64,000 nt of DNA from Lentilactobacillus parabuchneri DSM 5707 = NBRC 107865 (GCF_001435315.1 NZ_AZGK01000001.1:438491-502490), one strand, 5' to 3'. Shown: positions 9,528-18,709, counted from the first letter of the stretch. The notes: generated by a model from the letters alone, not told the origin. Made by a program: numbers and translations.

Positions 9528-10244
9528 CTATTTATTTTGGCCGCGTTTTTCCTTTGCCAGGGCAATGCAGCGATCGGCCAAAACGGTTTGCGCGTCAATG
9601 ACCGGATAGTCATGATCACCCGCTCGTTGCTGAGCAACCGATAATTCAGTGCAACCCAAGATGACGATGTCCGCCTTGAGCGTTTCAACCATTTGAGACA
9701 GGATTAAATGATACAGACCTTCATCGACATAGTTTTTGGCTTTGATATCATCATAAATCAAACTCATGGTCTGATCGGCAATTTTTTCAGTCGGCTTCAC
9801 TAATTCATAACCGGCACTAATAATTTCGTTATCATAAATTTGGTCATGCAGCGTCCCTTGGGTGGCAATTAAACCGACCCGTTTGGCATTGGGGGCGTAT
9901 TCTTTAATCGCACTGACCGTTTCCTTTGGCATGTTCAAAATCGGAATTGGCGTTAACGCCTGAAGTTCCTTCAAAAAATAGTGTGCTGTGTTGCAGGGAA
10001 TCGCAAAAAAATCCGGATGCAGCTGACTTTGCTCCTTAATATCAGCAGCCAAAGGTTCCAGCGGATTAGGCTTGCTATGATCGAGAATATAGTCCGTTCG
10101 GTCAGGAATCGTTGCGTGATTAACCAAAATATAATTCAAATAATCTTGGTCACTTTTCGCTTCCGTTCGTTCGTTTAATATGTGAATAAACGTTTCGGTC
10201 GCTTCGGTTCCCATTCCACCAATGATCGTAAAAAAGTCTTTCAC
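9528..10244 (-). CDS. racD: Aspartate/glutamate racemase family protein (probable aspartate racemase)
   Basis: A 238-residue cofactor-independent racemase. The two catalytic cysteines are at Cys84 (IPCNTAHYF) and Cys198 (ILGCTELS), and the N-terminal motif is IGGMGTEAT. This domain interconverts L- and D-aspartate in the cytoplasm, with no PLP. The GTG start overlaps the end of the upstream ligase region, with AAGGA as ribosome binding site. It is the last gene of a four-gene leftward cluster with a D-aspartate-ligase-like protein. Aspartate is therefore a better substrate guess than glutamate: the cell needs D-Asp for the peptidoglycan bridge. Glutamate racemase (MurI) is a related but distinct alternative. 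Confidence 0.82.
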   Translation of the reverse strand: MKDFFTIIGGMGTEATETFIHILNERTEAKSDQDYLNYILVNHATIPDRTDYILDHSKPNPLEPLAADIKEQSQLHPDFFAIPCNTAHYFLKELQALTPIPILNMPKETVSAIKEYAPNAKRVGLIATQGTLHDQIYDNEIISAGYELVKPTEKIADQTMSLIYDDIKAKNYVDEGLYHLILSQMVETLKADIVILGCTELSVAQQRAGDHDYPVIDAQTVLADRCIALAKEKRGQNK

Positions 10245-10256
10245 TTCAATCAGTCC

Positions 10257-11507
10257 TTACTTTTCGACAAAATACCGTTTAAAGCTCTTGGCATAATTGT
10301 GCATCATCCACTTATATAATGCAAAGCGTTTGATATTCTTGTCTTTTGCGTACCAGAAAGTATCCCCATAACGACCTTCGCTGATCATTTGGATCGCTTG
10401 TCTTTTACTGTCATTATCTTTGGCGTATTTTTCAAAGATTTGGGGAGTTACACCCAGCCACAGGAAATATTGGCTTTGATCTTTGTTTGCGTAAAGCGTT
10501 GGCTTATCGTTGAGTGAATCAAAGACGTAATCCTGAACAACCCAATCGGCCAAGTGATGGCCGTTAAGTGTGACAAAAAAGCTGCTGCGGCCGGTTCTGA
10601 GGTTGATTTCAAACAACTTATAGGAGTTGTCCCGGGTGTCGTATTTAATATCAAAATTGGCGTATCCGTGGAAATTGATTTCCTCAAGAAATGTTTGAAC
10701 CCGGTTATAGATATCCTGGTCGAATTCCGGAATAATTGCCACGTAGTTACCGATCGCAGCGGGCGCAGGATCTTCCAGTAAGGGATGGCCGAGGCACATC
10801 AATTTAACCTTGTGATGACGGTCCACATAGACGTTTAACGTCCGCATATTGCTGTCATCACCGGGGATGAAGTCTTGCAAAATAAAGTCTGAGGTATAAC
10901 CGTTATCGTAACTTTTGGCAACGACTGACTTGAATTCGGCTTCACTCTTAATGATAAAGGCCTTTTTACGTCCCTCAAAATGAATATCCAACCATTCGAC
11001 GCTGTTGGCCGGCTTCAATGCCACGGGATAACCAAATGGCTGCTCGATGTCATCACCGGATTCATACATTGCTTTGGAAATAATTTTTGTTTTCGGGTAT
11101 GGCAGATCGTATTGATCGCACATTTTATAAAAGTTTTCTTTATCATTCAGCTTTTTAAGCAGGTCATAATCAATATATGGACAGACGAACACGTCTTCAA
11201 GTTCGGCCTTGTGCTTGGCAATTAACTCGGCATAGCCATCCCCACAACCAATTAAAATAACCGGTTCTTCATGGTCGGCATAACGCTGCTTGAGCTTTTT
11301 CATCGTGTTGATCCATACCGGATCCTCACTAAAGCCGGGGATCAGTTCCAAATCAACAATTTTGGTAAATCGAGTAGGTGCCAGTTGGGTTTGGGCGTAC
11401 GCCTTAACCGGCCGGCGATAAATCTCATAGAGACTTCGGGCCATTCCGTAGGCATTGAAATCACTTCCCAATAAAACTGGGGTAAAATCAACTTTTTGAT
11501 TTTTCAT
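10257..11507 (-). CDS. ATP-grasp ligase, probable D-aspartate ligase for the peptidoglycan cross-bridge
   Basis: A 416-residue ATP-grasp enzyme. A pre-ATP-grasp Rossmann part contains VILIGCGDGYAE. The ATP-binding and catalytic region contains YPVALKPANSVEW, FILQDFIPGDDSN and the metal-ligand segment LFEINLRTGRSS. Its length and domain plan match the Aslfm type that attaches D-Asp through its beta-carboxyl to the epsilon-amine of L-Lys in UDP-MurNAc-pentapeptide. The start lies 3 bp after the murE stop and the racemase follows 12 bp later, so all three are almost certainly one transcript. Specificity for D-Asp rather than another amino acid is inferred from these neighbours. Confidence 0.78.
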   Translation of the reverse strand: MKNQKVDFTPVLLGSDFNAYGMARSLYEIYRRPVKAYAQTQLAPTRFTKIVDLELIPGFSEDPVWINTMKKLKQRYADHEEPVILIGCGDGYAELIAKHKAELEDVFVCPYIDYDLLKKLNDKENFYKMCDQYDLPYPKTKIISKAMYESGDDIEQPFGYPVALKPANSVEWLDIHFEGRKKAFIIKSEAEFKSVVAKSYDNGYTSDFILQDFIPGDDSNMRTLNVYVDRHHKVKLMCLGHPLLEDPAPAAIGNYVAIIPEFDQDIYNRVQTFLEEINFHGYANFDIKYDTRDNSYKLFEINLRTGRSSFFVTLNGHHLADWVVQDYVFDSLNDKPTLYANKDQSQYFLWLGVTPQIFEKYAKDNDSKRQAIQMISEGRYGDTFWYAKDKNIKRFALYKWMMHNYAKSFKRYFVEK

Positions 11508-11510
11508 TTA

Positions 11511-13046
11511 TTAGAGTCCTTTCACAAGATTTTGAACGATGGTGGCATCGCCCTCATACGGCACATTTTGACCGTTAATTTTTTGATAGTTGTCATGCCC
11601 TTTGCCGGCAACGACCACCAAATCACCTTTTTTGCTTTCAGTAACCGCCTTTGTAATTGCGGCTTTTCGATCGGCGATATATTCAAGGTTAACCCGCGTT
11701 TGATCAATATGATCCGCGATTTCTGCCGCAATTGCTTTGGGATCTTCAGTTGCGGGATCATCGGTCGTCAAATAGGCTTGATCGGCCGATTCACTAATGG
11801 CTTTTCCCAATCCTTCGCGGCGATCGATCCCTTTGTCACCGGTACTTCCAGTAATCACAGTGACCTTACCGTTTGGCGCCTGCTTCTTCAAGAAGTCGAG
11901 AACCGAATGTAAACTGCCATAATTATGGGCATAATCCACGTAAATCGTTCCGTGAGATTGAGTTTGGTAAATTTCCATTCGACCGGGAACCGTGGTGTGG
12001 GCTAATCCGTAAGCGACATCGGCTGGCTTGGCACCCATTAAGGCACTCGTAATAGCCGAGGCAACCGCATTGCCCTCGTTGTAATCGCCGGGAATTCCGA
12101 TCCGATAAACCCCGTCAATTCCAAGTCGCTTTGCTTTTTCAGTGATTGCAGTTAACACAATTTGGTTTTCGGTCAATGAATCTTCCACTGAACGATAGTC
12201 AAAATCAATTGGGTAATCAGTTTCCTGATCGGCCCGCTGACGACCATAAATATAAATATTGTCGGGTTGTGTGGTCGCCTTAGCGGTGTAATAAATATCA
12301 GTTAAGTGGGTCCCGTCAGCATTTAGCACGCACGTATCCGAGTTCACCAACAACTGTTCCTTGCAATGAAGATAATCGGCAAAGGTTGGATGTTCATTTC
12401 TGCCAATGTGGTCCGGAGAAATGTTCAAGAAGACGCCAACGTCGTAATGAAGCCCATAGACCCGGTTTTTCTTGTACGCCTGCGACGAAACTTCCATCAC
12501 CAGATGATTCATGCCGTTTTCCACAGCTCGATGCATATTGGTAAACAGATCCAGCGATTCAGGGGTCGTCAAATTTGATTTGACCACGTCTTTTTGTTCC
12601 AACCCAACAACTGTGTTAATCGTCGATGATAAGGCGACTTTTCGCTGATATGTTCGGTCCAAAATCGCTTTGGTAAAGTATGCCGACGTCGTTTTGCCCT
12701 TCGTACCAGTGTAAGCAATTGTTGGCAGTTGATTTTGAGGAAACCCAAAAAATGCCGCACTTACGAGCGACATTGCTTTTTGGATATTGTTAACAATAAT
12801 CCCAGGAATTTCAGCGTTGGAATAAGCCGTTTCAGACATATACGCCTTTGCACCACGACGTTGGGCATCATCCAAATAAGCCGCTTTAAAGTTCCCCTTG
12901 CAAAAGAACAGACAGTTCTCCGTAACCAACTTCGAGTTATATGCAATCTGATCAAAGGAGTAACTTAAGCTGCTAAATTGACTGTCGAGCAGTAAATGAT
13001 GCTCATTGAGCAATGTTAAAATCTCATTAACAGTAATTTGTGCCAA
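11511..13046 (-). CDS. murE: MurE-type UDP-MurNAc-tripeptide synthetase, probably L-lysine adding
   Basis: A Mur ligase of about 511 residues with P-loop YTGTKGKTTSAYF, the central Mur ligase domain and the C-terminal domain. The substrate-selection region reads DDPATEDP. The DNPR form typical of meso-diaminopimelate enzymes is absent; the sequence resembles Lys-type MurE. The enzyme adds the third stem-peptide residue to UDP-MurNAc-L-Ala-D-Glu. The TTG at 13044-13046 is preferred because GGAAGGTG precedes it at good spacing. An ATG seven codons earlier (13065-13067) has no ribosome binding site. It lies between the asparagine-synthase-like gene and the D-Asp ligase. Confidence 0.88.
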   Translation of the reverse strand: MAQITVNEILTLLNEHHLLLDSQFSSLSYSFDQIAYNSKLVTENCLFFCKGNFKAAYLDDAQRRGAKAYMSETAYSNAEIPGIIVNNIQKAMSLVSAAFFGFPQNQLPTIAYTGTKGKTTSAYFTKAILDRTYQRKVALSSTINTVVGLEQKDVVKSNLTTPESLDLFTNMHRAVENGMNHLVMEVSSQAYKKNRVYGLHYDVGVFLNISPDHIGRNEHPTFADYLHCKEQLLVNSDTCVLNADGTHLTDIYYTAKATTQPDNIYIYGRQRADQETDYPIDFDYRSVEDSLTENQIVLTAITEKAKRLGIDGVYRIGIPGDYNEGNAVASAITSALMGAKPADVAYGLAHTTVPGRMEIYQTQSHGTIYVDYAHNYGSLHSVLDFLKKQAPNGKVTVITGSTGDKGIDRREGLGKAISESADQAYLTTDDPATEDPKAIAAEIADHIDQTRVNLEYIADRKAAITKAVTESKKGDLVVVAGKGHDNYQKINGQNVPYEGDATIVQNLVKGL

Positions 13047-13076
13047 TTTGTGCACCTTCCATTTCATTGCATATTT

Positions 13077-14957
13077 CTAAATTTGGGTTCGGTGAACCAG
13101 CTTAACAGTCTCTTCGGTGGTGTCCTCTGGGAAGTAAACCTGATACCAAAGAATAAACGTATAAATTGTAAAGATCTTCTGCATGTTGGACTTGCCTTCT
13201 GCATGCTCTTTTAACAAACGATCCAACTCATTGATATTAAAGAACTTTTGCGCAGTATCGGAATGAAATGCCCGTACGATCCGTTCGTGATACTTGGGAT
13301 CGTTAATCCAACTAGCAATTGGAGATGGGAAACCAAGCTTTTCTTTCAAAGCCGTCTTCTTGGGCATTTCGCGTTCTGCAGATGTCCGTAAAGCAATCTT
13401 GGTTTCGTCAGGGGTAATTCGGGTATGAACAGGCATTGTTTCAGCAAACTCAGCCACTTTTTTATCAACAAATGGGACACGGACTTCCAACGAATTACAC
13501 ATACTCATCCGGTCTGCTTTGTGAAGAATATCAAATGGCAGCCAAGTGTTGATATCGAAGTACTCCATTTGAGTCATTTCATCTTTGCCCGCAACATCAT
13601 CAAAGATGTGCTTCGTGTAGGCCCCAGAATCAACGTTGATTGACGGATCCTTCAAGACCTTGTTGCGATCGTCATAGTTAAAGACGTAGTTAACACGATA
13701 ATATCGTTCGCTCAATGGCTGAGCACCACGGACCAGGAACCGCTTCCCGTGGAATCGAGGCATCCGTTTGGCAACCGCAGCTAGGCCTTTTCGAACAGGC
13801 TTTGGAACGTATTTTTGATAACGGTCAAACGGAATAGCTTCCAAATAAGTGTTATAACCACCAAAGAACTCGTCGGCGCCTTCACCTGACAAAGCAACCT
13901 TAACGTGTTTGGATGTATCTTTCGACAAATAGTACAACTGAATTGCAGCCGGGTTTGATAACGGCTCATCCATGTAATACATCATTGTTGGCAGGAAGTC
14001 GAAGTAGTCATCCCCGTTCATGTAAATTGGGGTGTTTTTTTGATTAATCGTTTTTGCAAACTCAGTCGACCAAGCCAACTCACTGTATTTCGAGTGGTGA
14101 AAGCCAATTGAAAACGATTGGATTGGCTTGAGCTTGGCAGCTTCATTCAAAACATAGCTTGAATCAATCCCACTTGATAAGAAACTACCGACTTCAACAT
14201 CGGCAATCATATGTGCCTTCACGGAATCATCAATCAGCTTGCCGATTTTGTCAGCATCGCCTTCGACAGTTTGATTGTTGTCAATGTTGTCGTAGTTGAA
14301 TTTGTAATAACGGTGAGTTTCGGTCTTGCCGTCCTTATGCAGGAAGTATTGACCCGGAAGTAATTTGTAAACGTGTTTGAACATGGTTTCCCGAGATGGA
14401 ATGAACTCAAAACTCAAGTGAATTGGGAGTAGTTGGAGGTTTAATTCCTTTTTGAAATTAGGGTGCTCCAAAAATGCCTTGATTTCTGATCCCCAAAGGA
14501 AGGTATCGCCGTCATCATAGTAATAAAGCGGCTTAATGCCAAAGTGATCACGGGCACCAAAAACTTCGTTGTTCTTCTTGTCGTAAATGACAAATGCGAA
14601 CATGCCACGAAGCTTGTCAAGTAAAGCTGGCCCCCACTCTTCATACCCATAAACCAAGACTTCTGAATCCACGTCCGTCTTAAATACGTAGCCTAAATCG
14701 CGTAGTTCTTCGCGAATTTCTTTATAATTGTAAATTTCACCATTAAAAGTCAGTACTTTAGTTTGGTCAGCATTAAACATTGGCTGACGGCCATGTGCTA
14801 AATCAATGATTGAAAGTCGGCGAAATCCCATCGAAACATTGTCGTCGGAGAAATAAGCTTCGTCGTCGGGGCCACGATGCTTAATCCGATCCGCCATGCT
14901 GTTGATGGTGCCTTCTGAAACATCTTTTTGGTTAACGTAACCAACAAATCCGCACAT
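13077..14957 (-). CDS. asnB: Glutamine-dependent asparagine synthase family protein (AsnB/AsnH)
   Basis: A 626-residue protein. The N-terminal Ntn-type glutaminase domain has its nucleophile Cys2 in MCGFVGYV. The C-terminal synthetase domain has the PP-loop SSGIDSSYV and GEGADEFFGG. The family transfers glutamine-derived ammonia to aspartate or to a bound aspartyl group. Placement directly ahead of MurE, the D-Asp ligase and the racemase suggests it may be the AsnH type, which amidates the D-Asp side-chain bridge to D-Asn. Ordinary free-asparagine synthesis remains the alternative. AGGGG lies 8 nt upstream of the ATG. The roughly 200-bp upstream region contains the promoter, but no T-box was seen. 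Confidence 0.88.
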   Translation of the reverse strand: MCGFVGYVNQKDVSEGTINSMADRIKHRGPDDEAYFSDDNVSMGFRRLSIIDLAHGRQPMFNADQTKVLTFNGEIYNYKEIREELRDLGYVFKTDVDSEVLVYGYEEWGPALLDKLRGMFAFVIYDKKNNEVFGARDHFGIKPLYYYDDGDTFLWGSEIKAFLEHPNFKKELNLQLLPIHLSFEFIPSRETMFKHVYKLLPGQYFLHKDGKTETHRYYKFNYDNIDNNQTVEGDADKIGKLIDDSVKAHMIADVEVGSFLSSGIDSSYVLNEAAKLKPIQSFSIGFHHSKYSELAWSTEFAKTINQKNTPIYMNGDDYFDFLPTMMYYMDEPLSNPAAIQLYYLSKDTSKHVKVALSGEGADEFFGGYNTYLEAIPFDRYQKYVPKPVRKGLAAVAKRMPRFHGKRFLVRGAQPLSERYYRVNYVFNYDDRNKVLKDPSINVDSGAYTKHIFDDVAGKDEMTQMEYFDINTWLPFDILHKADRMSMCNSLEVRVPFVDKKVAEFAETMPVHTRITPDETKIALRTSAEREMPKKTALKEKLGFPSPIASWINDPKYHERIVRAFHSDTAQKFFNINELDRLLKEHAEGKSNMQKIFTIYTFILWYQVYFPEDTTEETVKLVHRTQI

Positions 14958-15171
14958 ATTTTATACCCCTTTTTCAAATCTATCTTTGTTAGCCTTGAAA
15001 TTAATAACGCTTTATATTTTATCAGATTACACACTGCGCTACCAGTAGTATAAACCTTTCTTAAACAAGAGAGGCACAACAGGAAATTAAAACACTTTCG
15101 AATTTTATTTTACCATTATTTTAAGTTATACTTTAGTTAGCATTACAAAAGTTTTGAAGGGAGAGATACAA

Positions 15172-15405
15172 ATGGATGAGATCGTATTTTTCAACCCAGG
15201 AGATTCAATTGGCAACTTTCATGATCACAATGAGGCAGTTAAAACTGCTCAGATTTACAAAGAAAAAGAACACAATAAGCGCGTATTAGTCGTGCACGGT
15301 GTTGATAATCAAAATTTTGATATTTTTATGGCCGATGACATCATCAGTCATGATAATGAGAAAAATGCGGTGCAGAAACCTTATAAGATTTCGGATCGGA
15401 TTTAA
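15172..15405 (+). CDS. Small acidic hypothetical protein
   Basis: A 77-residue protein beginning MDEIVFFNPGDSIGN, with GAAGGGAG upstream of the ATG. It is not recognised. It has no membrane segment or signal peptide, is hydrophilic, and contains the ordered-looking stretch KRVLVVHGVDNQNFDIF. It is divergent from the asnB cluster with about 210 bp between, and it ends at a large hairpin shared with the stress-protein gene opposite. No function is assigned. Confidence 0.65.
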   Translation: MDEIVFFNPGDSIGNFHDHNEAVKTAQIYKEKEHNKRVLVVHGVDNQNFDIFMADDIISHDNEKNAVQKPYKISDRI

Positions 15406-15410
15406 TATTA

Positions 15411-15467
15411 TAAAAAAAGAAGAGGCTGAAACAAAAACTCACTTAGGTTTTTGTTTCAGCCTCTTCA
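15411..15467 (-). terminator. Long hairpin terminator between convergent genes
   Basis: A near-perfect 20-bp inverted repeat (GAAGAGGCTGAAACAAAAAC and its complement) has an A-rich run on its left, which becomes a T run for the minus strand. It therefore terminates the stress-protein gene and possibly the small gene opposite. Confidence 0.85.
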
Positions 15468-15480
15468 TGTACATCTATGA

Positions 15481-15921
15481 TTAACCTTTCGTATTCACAA
15501 CCAATACCTTCGTCGTTGCATTTCGAACAACGAATGCGGTGGTGGACCCAATCAACAGACGGTTGATGGCATCCACACCAGATTTACCAATGACAATTAA
15601 ATCAACGTCATGCTCATCCGGATAAACGTGAGCAATGATGTTCTTTGGGTTGCCGATGTCGATAGCCGTTTCGTATTTGACACCCTGGCTGTCAACATAT
15701 TTCTTTGCTTCATCAATGATATTTTCGGCAACTTTGTGCTGGTCATCATACATGCTTGGTGGCATGCCGGCAGCACCAGCGCCGTAATAGAAGTTGGTGT
15801 TGTTGATAACTGTCACCAAACTTAATTTGGAATCGAACTGCTTAGCTAATTTACATGCCTCTTCGAGTGCTTGTTGGGCATTTCTACTACCGTCCAGTGG
15901 AACTAAAATGTTGTCATACAT
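15481..15921 (-). CDS. Universal stress protein (UspA family)
   Basis: A 146-residue single-domain UspA protein. It begins YDNILVPLDGSRNAQQ and ends with the nucleotide-binding signature VIGKSGVDAINRLLIGST. It is likely a cytoplasmic ATP-binding stress protein of unknown client. The ATG at 15919-15921 follows AGGGTG. A second UspA-type gene lies at 37750-38214, so there are two paralogues in the window. Confidence 0.9.
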   Translation of the reverse strand: MYDNILVPLDGSRNAQQALEEACKLAKQFDSKLSLVTVINNTNFYYGAGAAGMPPSMYDDQHKVAENIIDEAKKYVDSQGVKYETAIDIGNPKNIIAHVYPDEHDVDLIVIGKSGVDAINRLLIGSTTAFVVRNATTKVLVVNTKG

Positions 15922-16144
15922 TATTATCACCCTTTCATGTAAGCGGATCCATTAGTCCATACACCATTATAATGCGACGTTTATATGAAAAATGCAATTA
16001 ATAAGTCTAAAGATATATTTTTAATCACAAAGATGTATAGATTTCAATCTTCTGCCTAATTTCCATCACTAAAAATGCAACTTTGTTATAATAACAGCAT
16101 TCATAATAAAGAAAGGTTGATGAACTATCCCACTTTTAACAATT

Positions 16145-16426
16145 TTGATTGATTTGGCGTGTGTTGGGCTTTATTTTTTCCAAAGCAGCTTCGGCAGCAC
16201 TGCCATTTACATGATTGGTTTCATTCTCCAGGTTGCGGCAACCCTCTTTTTGGTGGTCGCGTCTTTGACGTACAAGGGCAAAAAGTATACCCGCTGGTCG
16301 TTTACCCTGTATAACACGACATTTCGATATGACATCATTGTCATTTCGGCCATCGTGAACGCACTGATCGCCTTTCTTTACGGCTTGAATGTTTTTGGCA
16401 TTAACAACGTGATTTTTCCCCACTAG
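16145..16426 (+). CDS. Small membrane protein, start codon uncertain
   Basis: A roughly 93-residue protein with three hydrophobic segments (SFGSTAIYMIGFILQVA, YDIIVISAIVNALIAF and the N-terminal helix). It is not recognised. The start is odd. A good ribosome binding site (GAAAGG at 16111-16116) precedes an ATG at 16120, but that ATG is in another frame and stops after ten codons. In the long frame the first conventional start is TTG at 16145, nearly 30 nt from the ribosome binding site. The in-frame codons 16127-16144 also read as a helix (PLLTIL). A rare ATC start, or a one-base error in the sequence or gene, would explain this. Confidence 0.5.
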   Translation: MIDLACVGLYFFQSSFGSTAIYMIGFILQVAATLFLVVASLTYKGKKYTRWSFTLYNTTFRYDIIVISAIVNALIAFLYGLNVFGINNVIFPH

Positions 16427-16456
16427 GGGCGTGAAATACCTGTTTGTAATAGAGAA

Positions 16457-16465
16457 TGGTATAAT
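16457..16465 (+). promoter_or_regulatory. Extended -10 promoter of the first S53 peptidase gene
   Basis: TGGTATAAT matches the extended -10 consensus (TGnTATAAT) 39 bp ahead of the peptidase ATG. No convincing -35 box is seen at 17 bp. Confidence 0.6.
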
Positions 16466-16503
16466 TAAAATGTTCACATAATTCATGGAAGAAGTGATTC
16501 TTT

Positions 16504-18381
16504 ATGAGGGGAAAACAGTTAGCACTTAGCCTATTGAGTGGTGTTCTCGTATTGAGCGGCAGTCTGGTTGTCAATGCAAAATCAACCAGTTACAAACTGC
16601 CAAAAGTGGAATTGTCAAAAACAGTCGTCGCAAATATCGCCTTTAAACCACAAAGTTCATCCGGTTTGACCGACTACGTTTACGACACGGTTGATCCGAC
16701 GTCCACAAATTTTCATCAGTATCTGACACCTGATCAATTCGCCGAAAAGTTTGGACGAACACCTGAACAAATTAGTGCCTTTCAAACTTATTTGAGCCAA
16801 TACCATTTAAAATCGTCTGCTTATCCCGGCAACCTGGCGTTGAAGGTCTGGGGAACCCGACAAAACTTGATTAAAGCATTCAATGCCAAACGGGTCAAAG
16901 TCGGCAAAAAAGACTACCGAACCAAAATCAAGCTACCCGGGAAACTTGCCAGCCAAACGGTTAGTGTCATCGGCGTCTACGCAACCAAGCCAAAGGCCAA
17001 TAAGGCAAAGACGTCCGTGACCCCCACCATCCCCAAAGATTCAACGCCGCCAAATACTGATTTGAGTAAAACGACCTTCGCCAAAAAATATGGTGCAATG
17101 AAGTTTGCTGATCGTTATCAGTTATCAAATCTTTACAGCAAAGGGCTGACTGGTCAAGGGCAGCGCATCGGCGTCATTACGATGAATGATTTCAAAACCA
17201 GTGACGTTGTCAAATACTGGGATCAAAATGGCGTTAATGCCGACTCAAGCCGGGTTAACAAAATCTATCCGGTTGAAAACGCCAAAGCCGGAAAACTGTT
17301 GCTCTCGCTTGGAATCAGTGCCCCTCAAATGGAATCAACACTAGATGTCGATCAATCCGGTGCAGTTGCTCCGGGTGCCAACATCGACGCCTACATCGGC
17401 ATTTCATTAGGGAATGTCACGTCCAGCACCTCGATTTTTTATACTGCATTTATGAATGCCGTCTCGGATGATCGTGATAAGCAATTGACTACCAGCTTTG
17501 CACCAAACGTTGAATTAGCAAGCCGCTGGGAACAAAATGCCAGTGCCTCAATGCAGCAATATAGCGATGCATTTAACTTGATGCTTGAGCAAGCAGCTGC
17601 AGAAGGCATTACCGTCTTTCGAGCCAGTGGTGATTATGGTCCGCGTGAATTGCCTTCAAAACAGTTCAATCACGTCTTTTCAACCTCCCCATACCAAGTG
17701 ATTACCGGGGGCACCACATTGCCTTACACGCGCATTATTGACGGTAAAATTGTGACTGTGAATAAAGAGCGGGCTTGGGGTGATGCCTATAGTGATCCGA
17801 AAACAAAGCCCAGCACTTATGCCGGCAGCGGTGGTGGCTTTTCAATTTTGAATCCCACCCCTCGCTATCAGCAGGGTATTTCTGGTGTTAATACGTTTAG
17901 AGCAATTGATCTTTTGAAATACAAGGATGGTGGCTACCTGGTTCAAAAAGATCCGCAAATTATTTTTGGCACCGGATCCGGTAGAAACTTCCCAGATGTG
18001 TCTGCCAACGCAGATAATCACACTGGATATGCCCTTTACGTTTCCGGCGATAACCTGTCTTATAATTCAAAGACGAAGAAAATTTCAAGTCATTACCTGA
18101 AACTTTGGAGTGTTAATGGCGGTACCAGTTTTGTTTCACCACAAATGGCTGGCGCAAACGCCGTCATGAATAGTGGCCGAGATACCCCACTCGGGTTCTG
18201 GAACCCACAGATTTACAAATTTGCCACAGAATCCGATTCGCCGTTTAACGTTCTGGACGACGCAGATAATAACAACAATTTGTATTACACTGGTCAACCC
18301 GGGAAGCTGTACAACCAGGCTACTGGACTAGGAACCATTAATTTCGATAAATTATTCAGTAAGTTTCAATCTGAAAAGTAA
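16504..18381 (+). CDS. Secreted S53 family peptidase (sedolisin/pro-kumamolisin)
   Basis: A 625-residue preproenzyme. The signal peptide is about residues 1-25. The pro-kumamolisin activation domain is about 35-165. A linker leads to the subtilisin-like S53 domain. The catalytic Glu277 and Asp281 lie in MESTLDVDQSG, the oxyanion Asp377 in ASGDYG and the nucleophile Ser542 in GGTSFVSPQMAG. The C-terminal Asp-rich stretch LDDADNNNN resembles the family calcium site. Sedolisins are acid-active endopeptidases activated by removal of the propeptide, which suits an acidifying bacterium. The segment where relatives have a S-x-SWG motif reads TTSFAPNVELAS, so substrate binding may be altered. A paralogue is at 28277-30136. 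Confidence 0.9.
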   Translation: MRGKQLALSLLSGVLVLSGSLVVNAKSTSYKLPKVELSKTVVANIAFKPQSSSGLTDYVYDTVDPTSTNFHQYLTPDQFAEKFGRTPEQISAFQTYLSQYHLKSSAYPGNLALKVWGTRQNLIKAFNAKRVKVGKKDYRTKIKLPGKLASQTVSVIGVYATKPKANKAKTSVTPTIPKDSTPPNTDLSKTTFAKKYGAMKFADRYQLSNLYSKGLTGQGQRIGVITMNDFKTSDVVKYWDQNGVNADSSRVNKIYPVENAKAGKLLLSLGISAPQMESTLDVDQSGAVAPGANIDAYIGISLGNVTSSTSIFYTAFMNAVSDDRDKQLTTSFAPNVELASRWEQNASASMQQYSDAFNLMLEQAAAEGITVFRASGDYGPRELPSKQFNHVFSTSPYQVITGGTTLPYTRIIDGKIVTVNKERAWGDAYSDPKTKPSTYAGSGGGFSILNPTPRYQQGISGVNTFRAIDLLKYKDGGYLVQKDPQIIFGTGSGRNFPDVSANADNHTGYALYVSGDNLSYNSKTKKISSHYLKLWSVNGGTSFVSPQMAGANAVMNSGRDTPLGFWNPQIYKFATESDSPFNVLDDADNNNNLYYTGQPGKLYNQATGLGTINFDKLFSKFQSEK

Positions 18382-18391
18382 GTGAATTTTC

Positions 18392-18423
18392 AAAAGCCCG
18401 CATCTGGACGATGCGGGCTTTTG
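18392..18423 (+). terminator. Terminator after the first S53 peptidase gene
   Basis: The hairpin AAAAGCCCGCATC ... GATGCGGGCTTTT lies 11 bp after the peptidase stop. Confidence 0.9.
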
Positions 18424-18484
18424 CTATTGGTTGGACAAGGTGATGGTTTTATATGCCCAATTGAGGTTAAAGGAGATTAGACCG

Positions 18485-18709
18485 ATGTTATTACTAGCGG
18501 CTGTTTTGTTCTGTTTATTAAGTTACAAATTCTTCACCAAATGGATTTGGATAATCTTACCATTTGCTATCATCTATGATCTTGGATTGTGGATTGTTTC
18601 GCATTGGATGTGGTCTGTTGTGATTGCCCTAATTTTGATAGGACTCTACGATCACTTCATCTATGAACGTCATCACAATGGAAAATCTTTATTTGGCGTT
18701 AATAAATAA
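18485..18709 (+). CDS. Small two- or three-segment membrane protein
   Basis: A 74-residue hydrophobic protein with membrane segments near LLLAAVLFCLLSY, WIIILPFAIIYDLGLWI and WSVVIALILIGLY. It ends in the basic tail YERHHNGKSLFGVNK. AAAGGAG lies 10 nt ahead of the ATG at 18485; the frame is open 18 codons further upstream but lacks a ribosome binding site. Not recognised. It follows the S53 gene in the same direction but is separated by a terminator. Confidence 0.55.
   Translation: MLLLAAVLFCLLSYKFFTKWIWIILPFAIIYDLGLWIVSHWMWSVVIALILIGLYDHFIYERHHNGKSLFGVNK

Noticed and set aside
9528-10244. Glutamate racemase MurI
   Set aside because: Possible by fold, but operon context with a D-aspartate-ligase-like protein favours aspartate.
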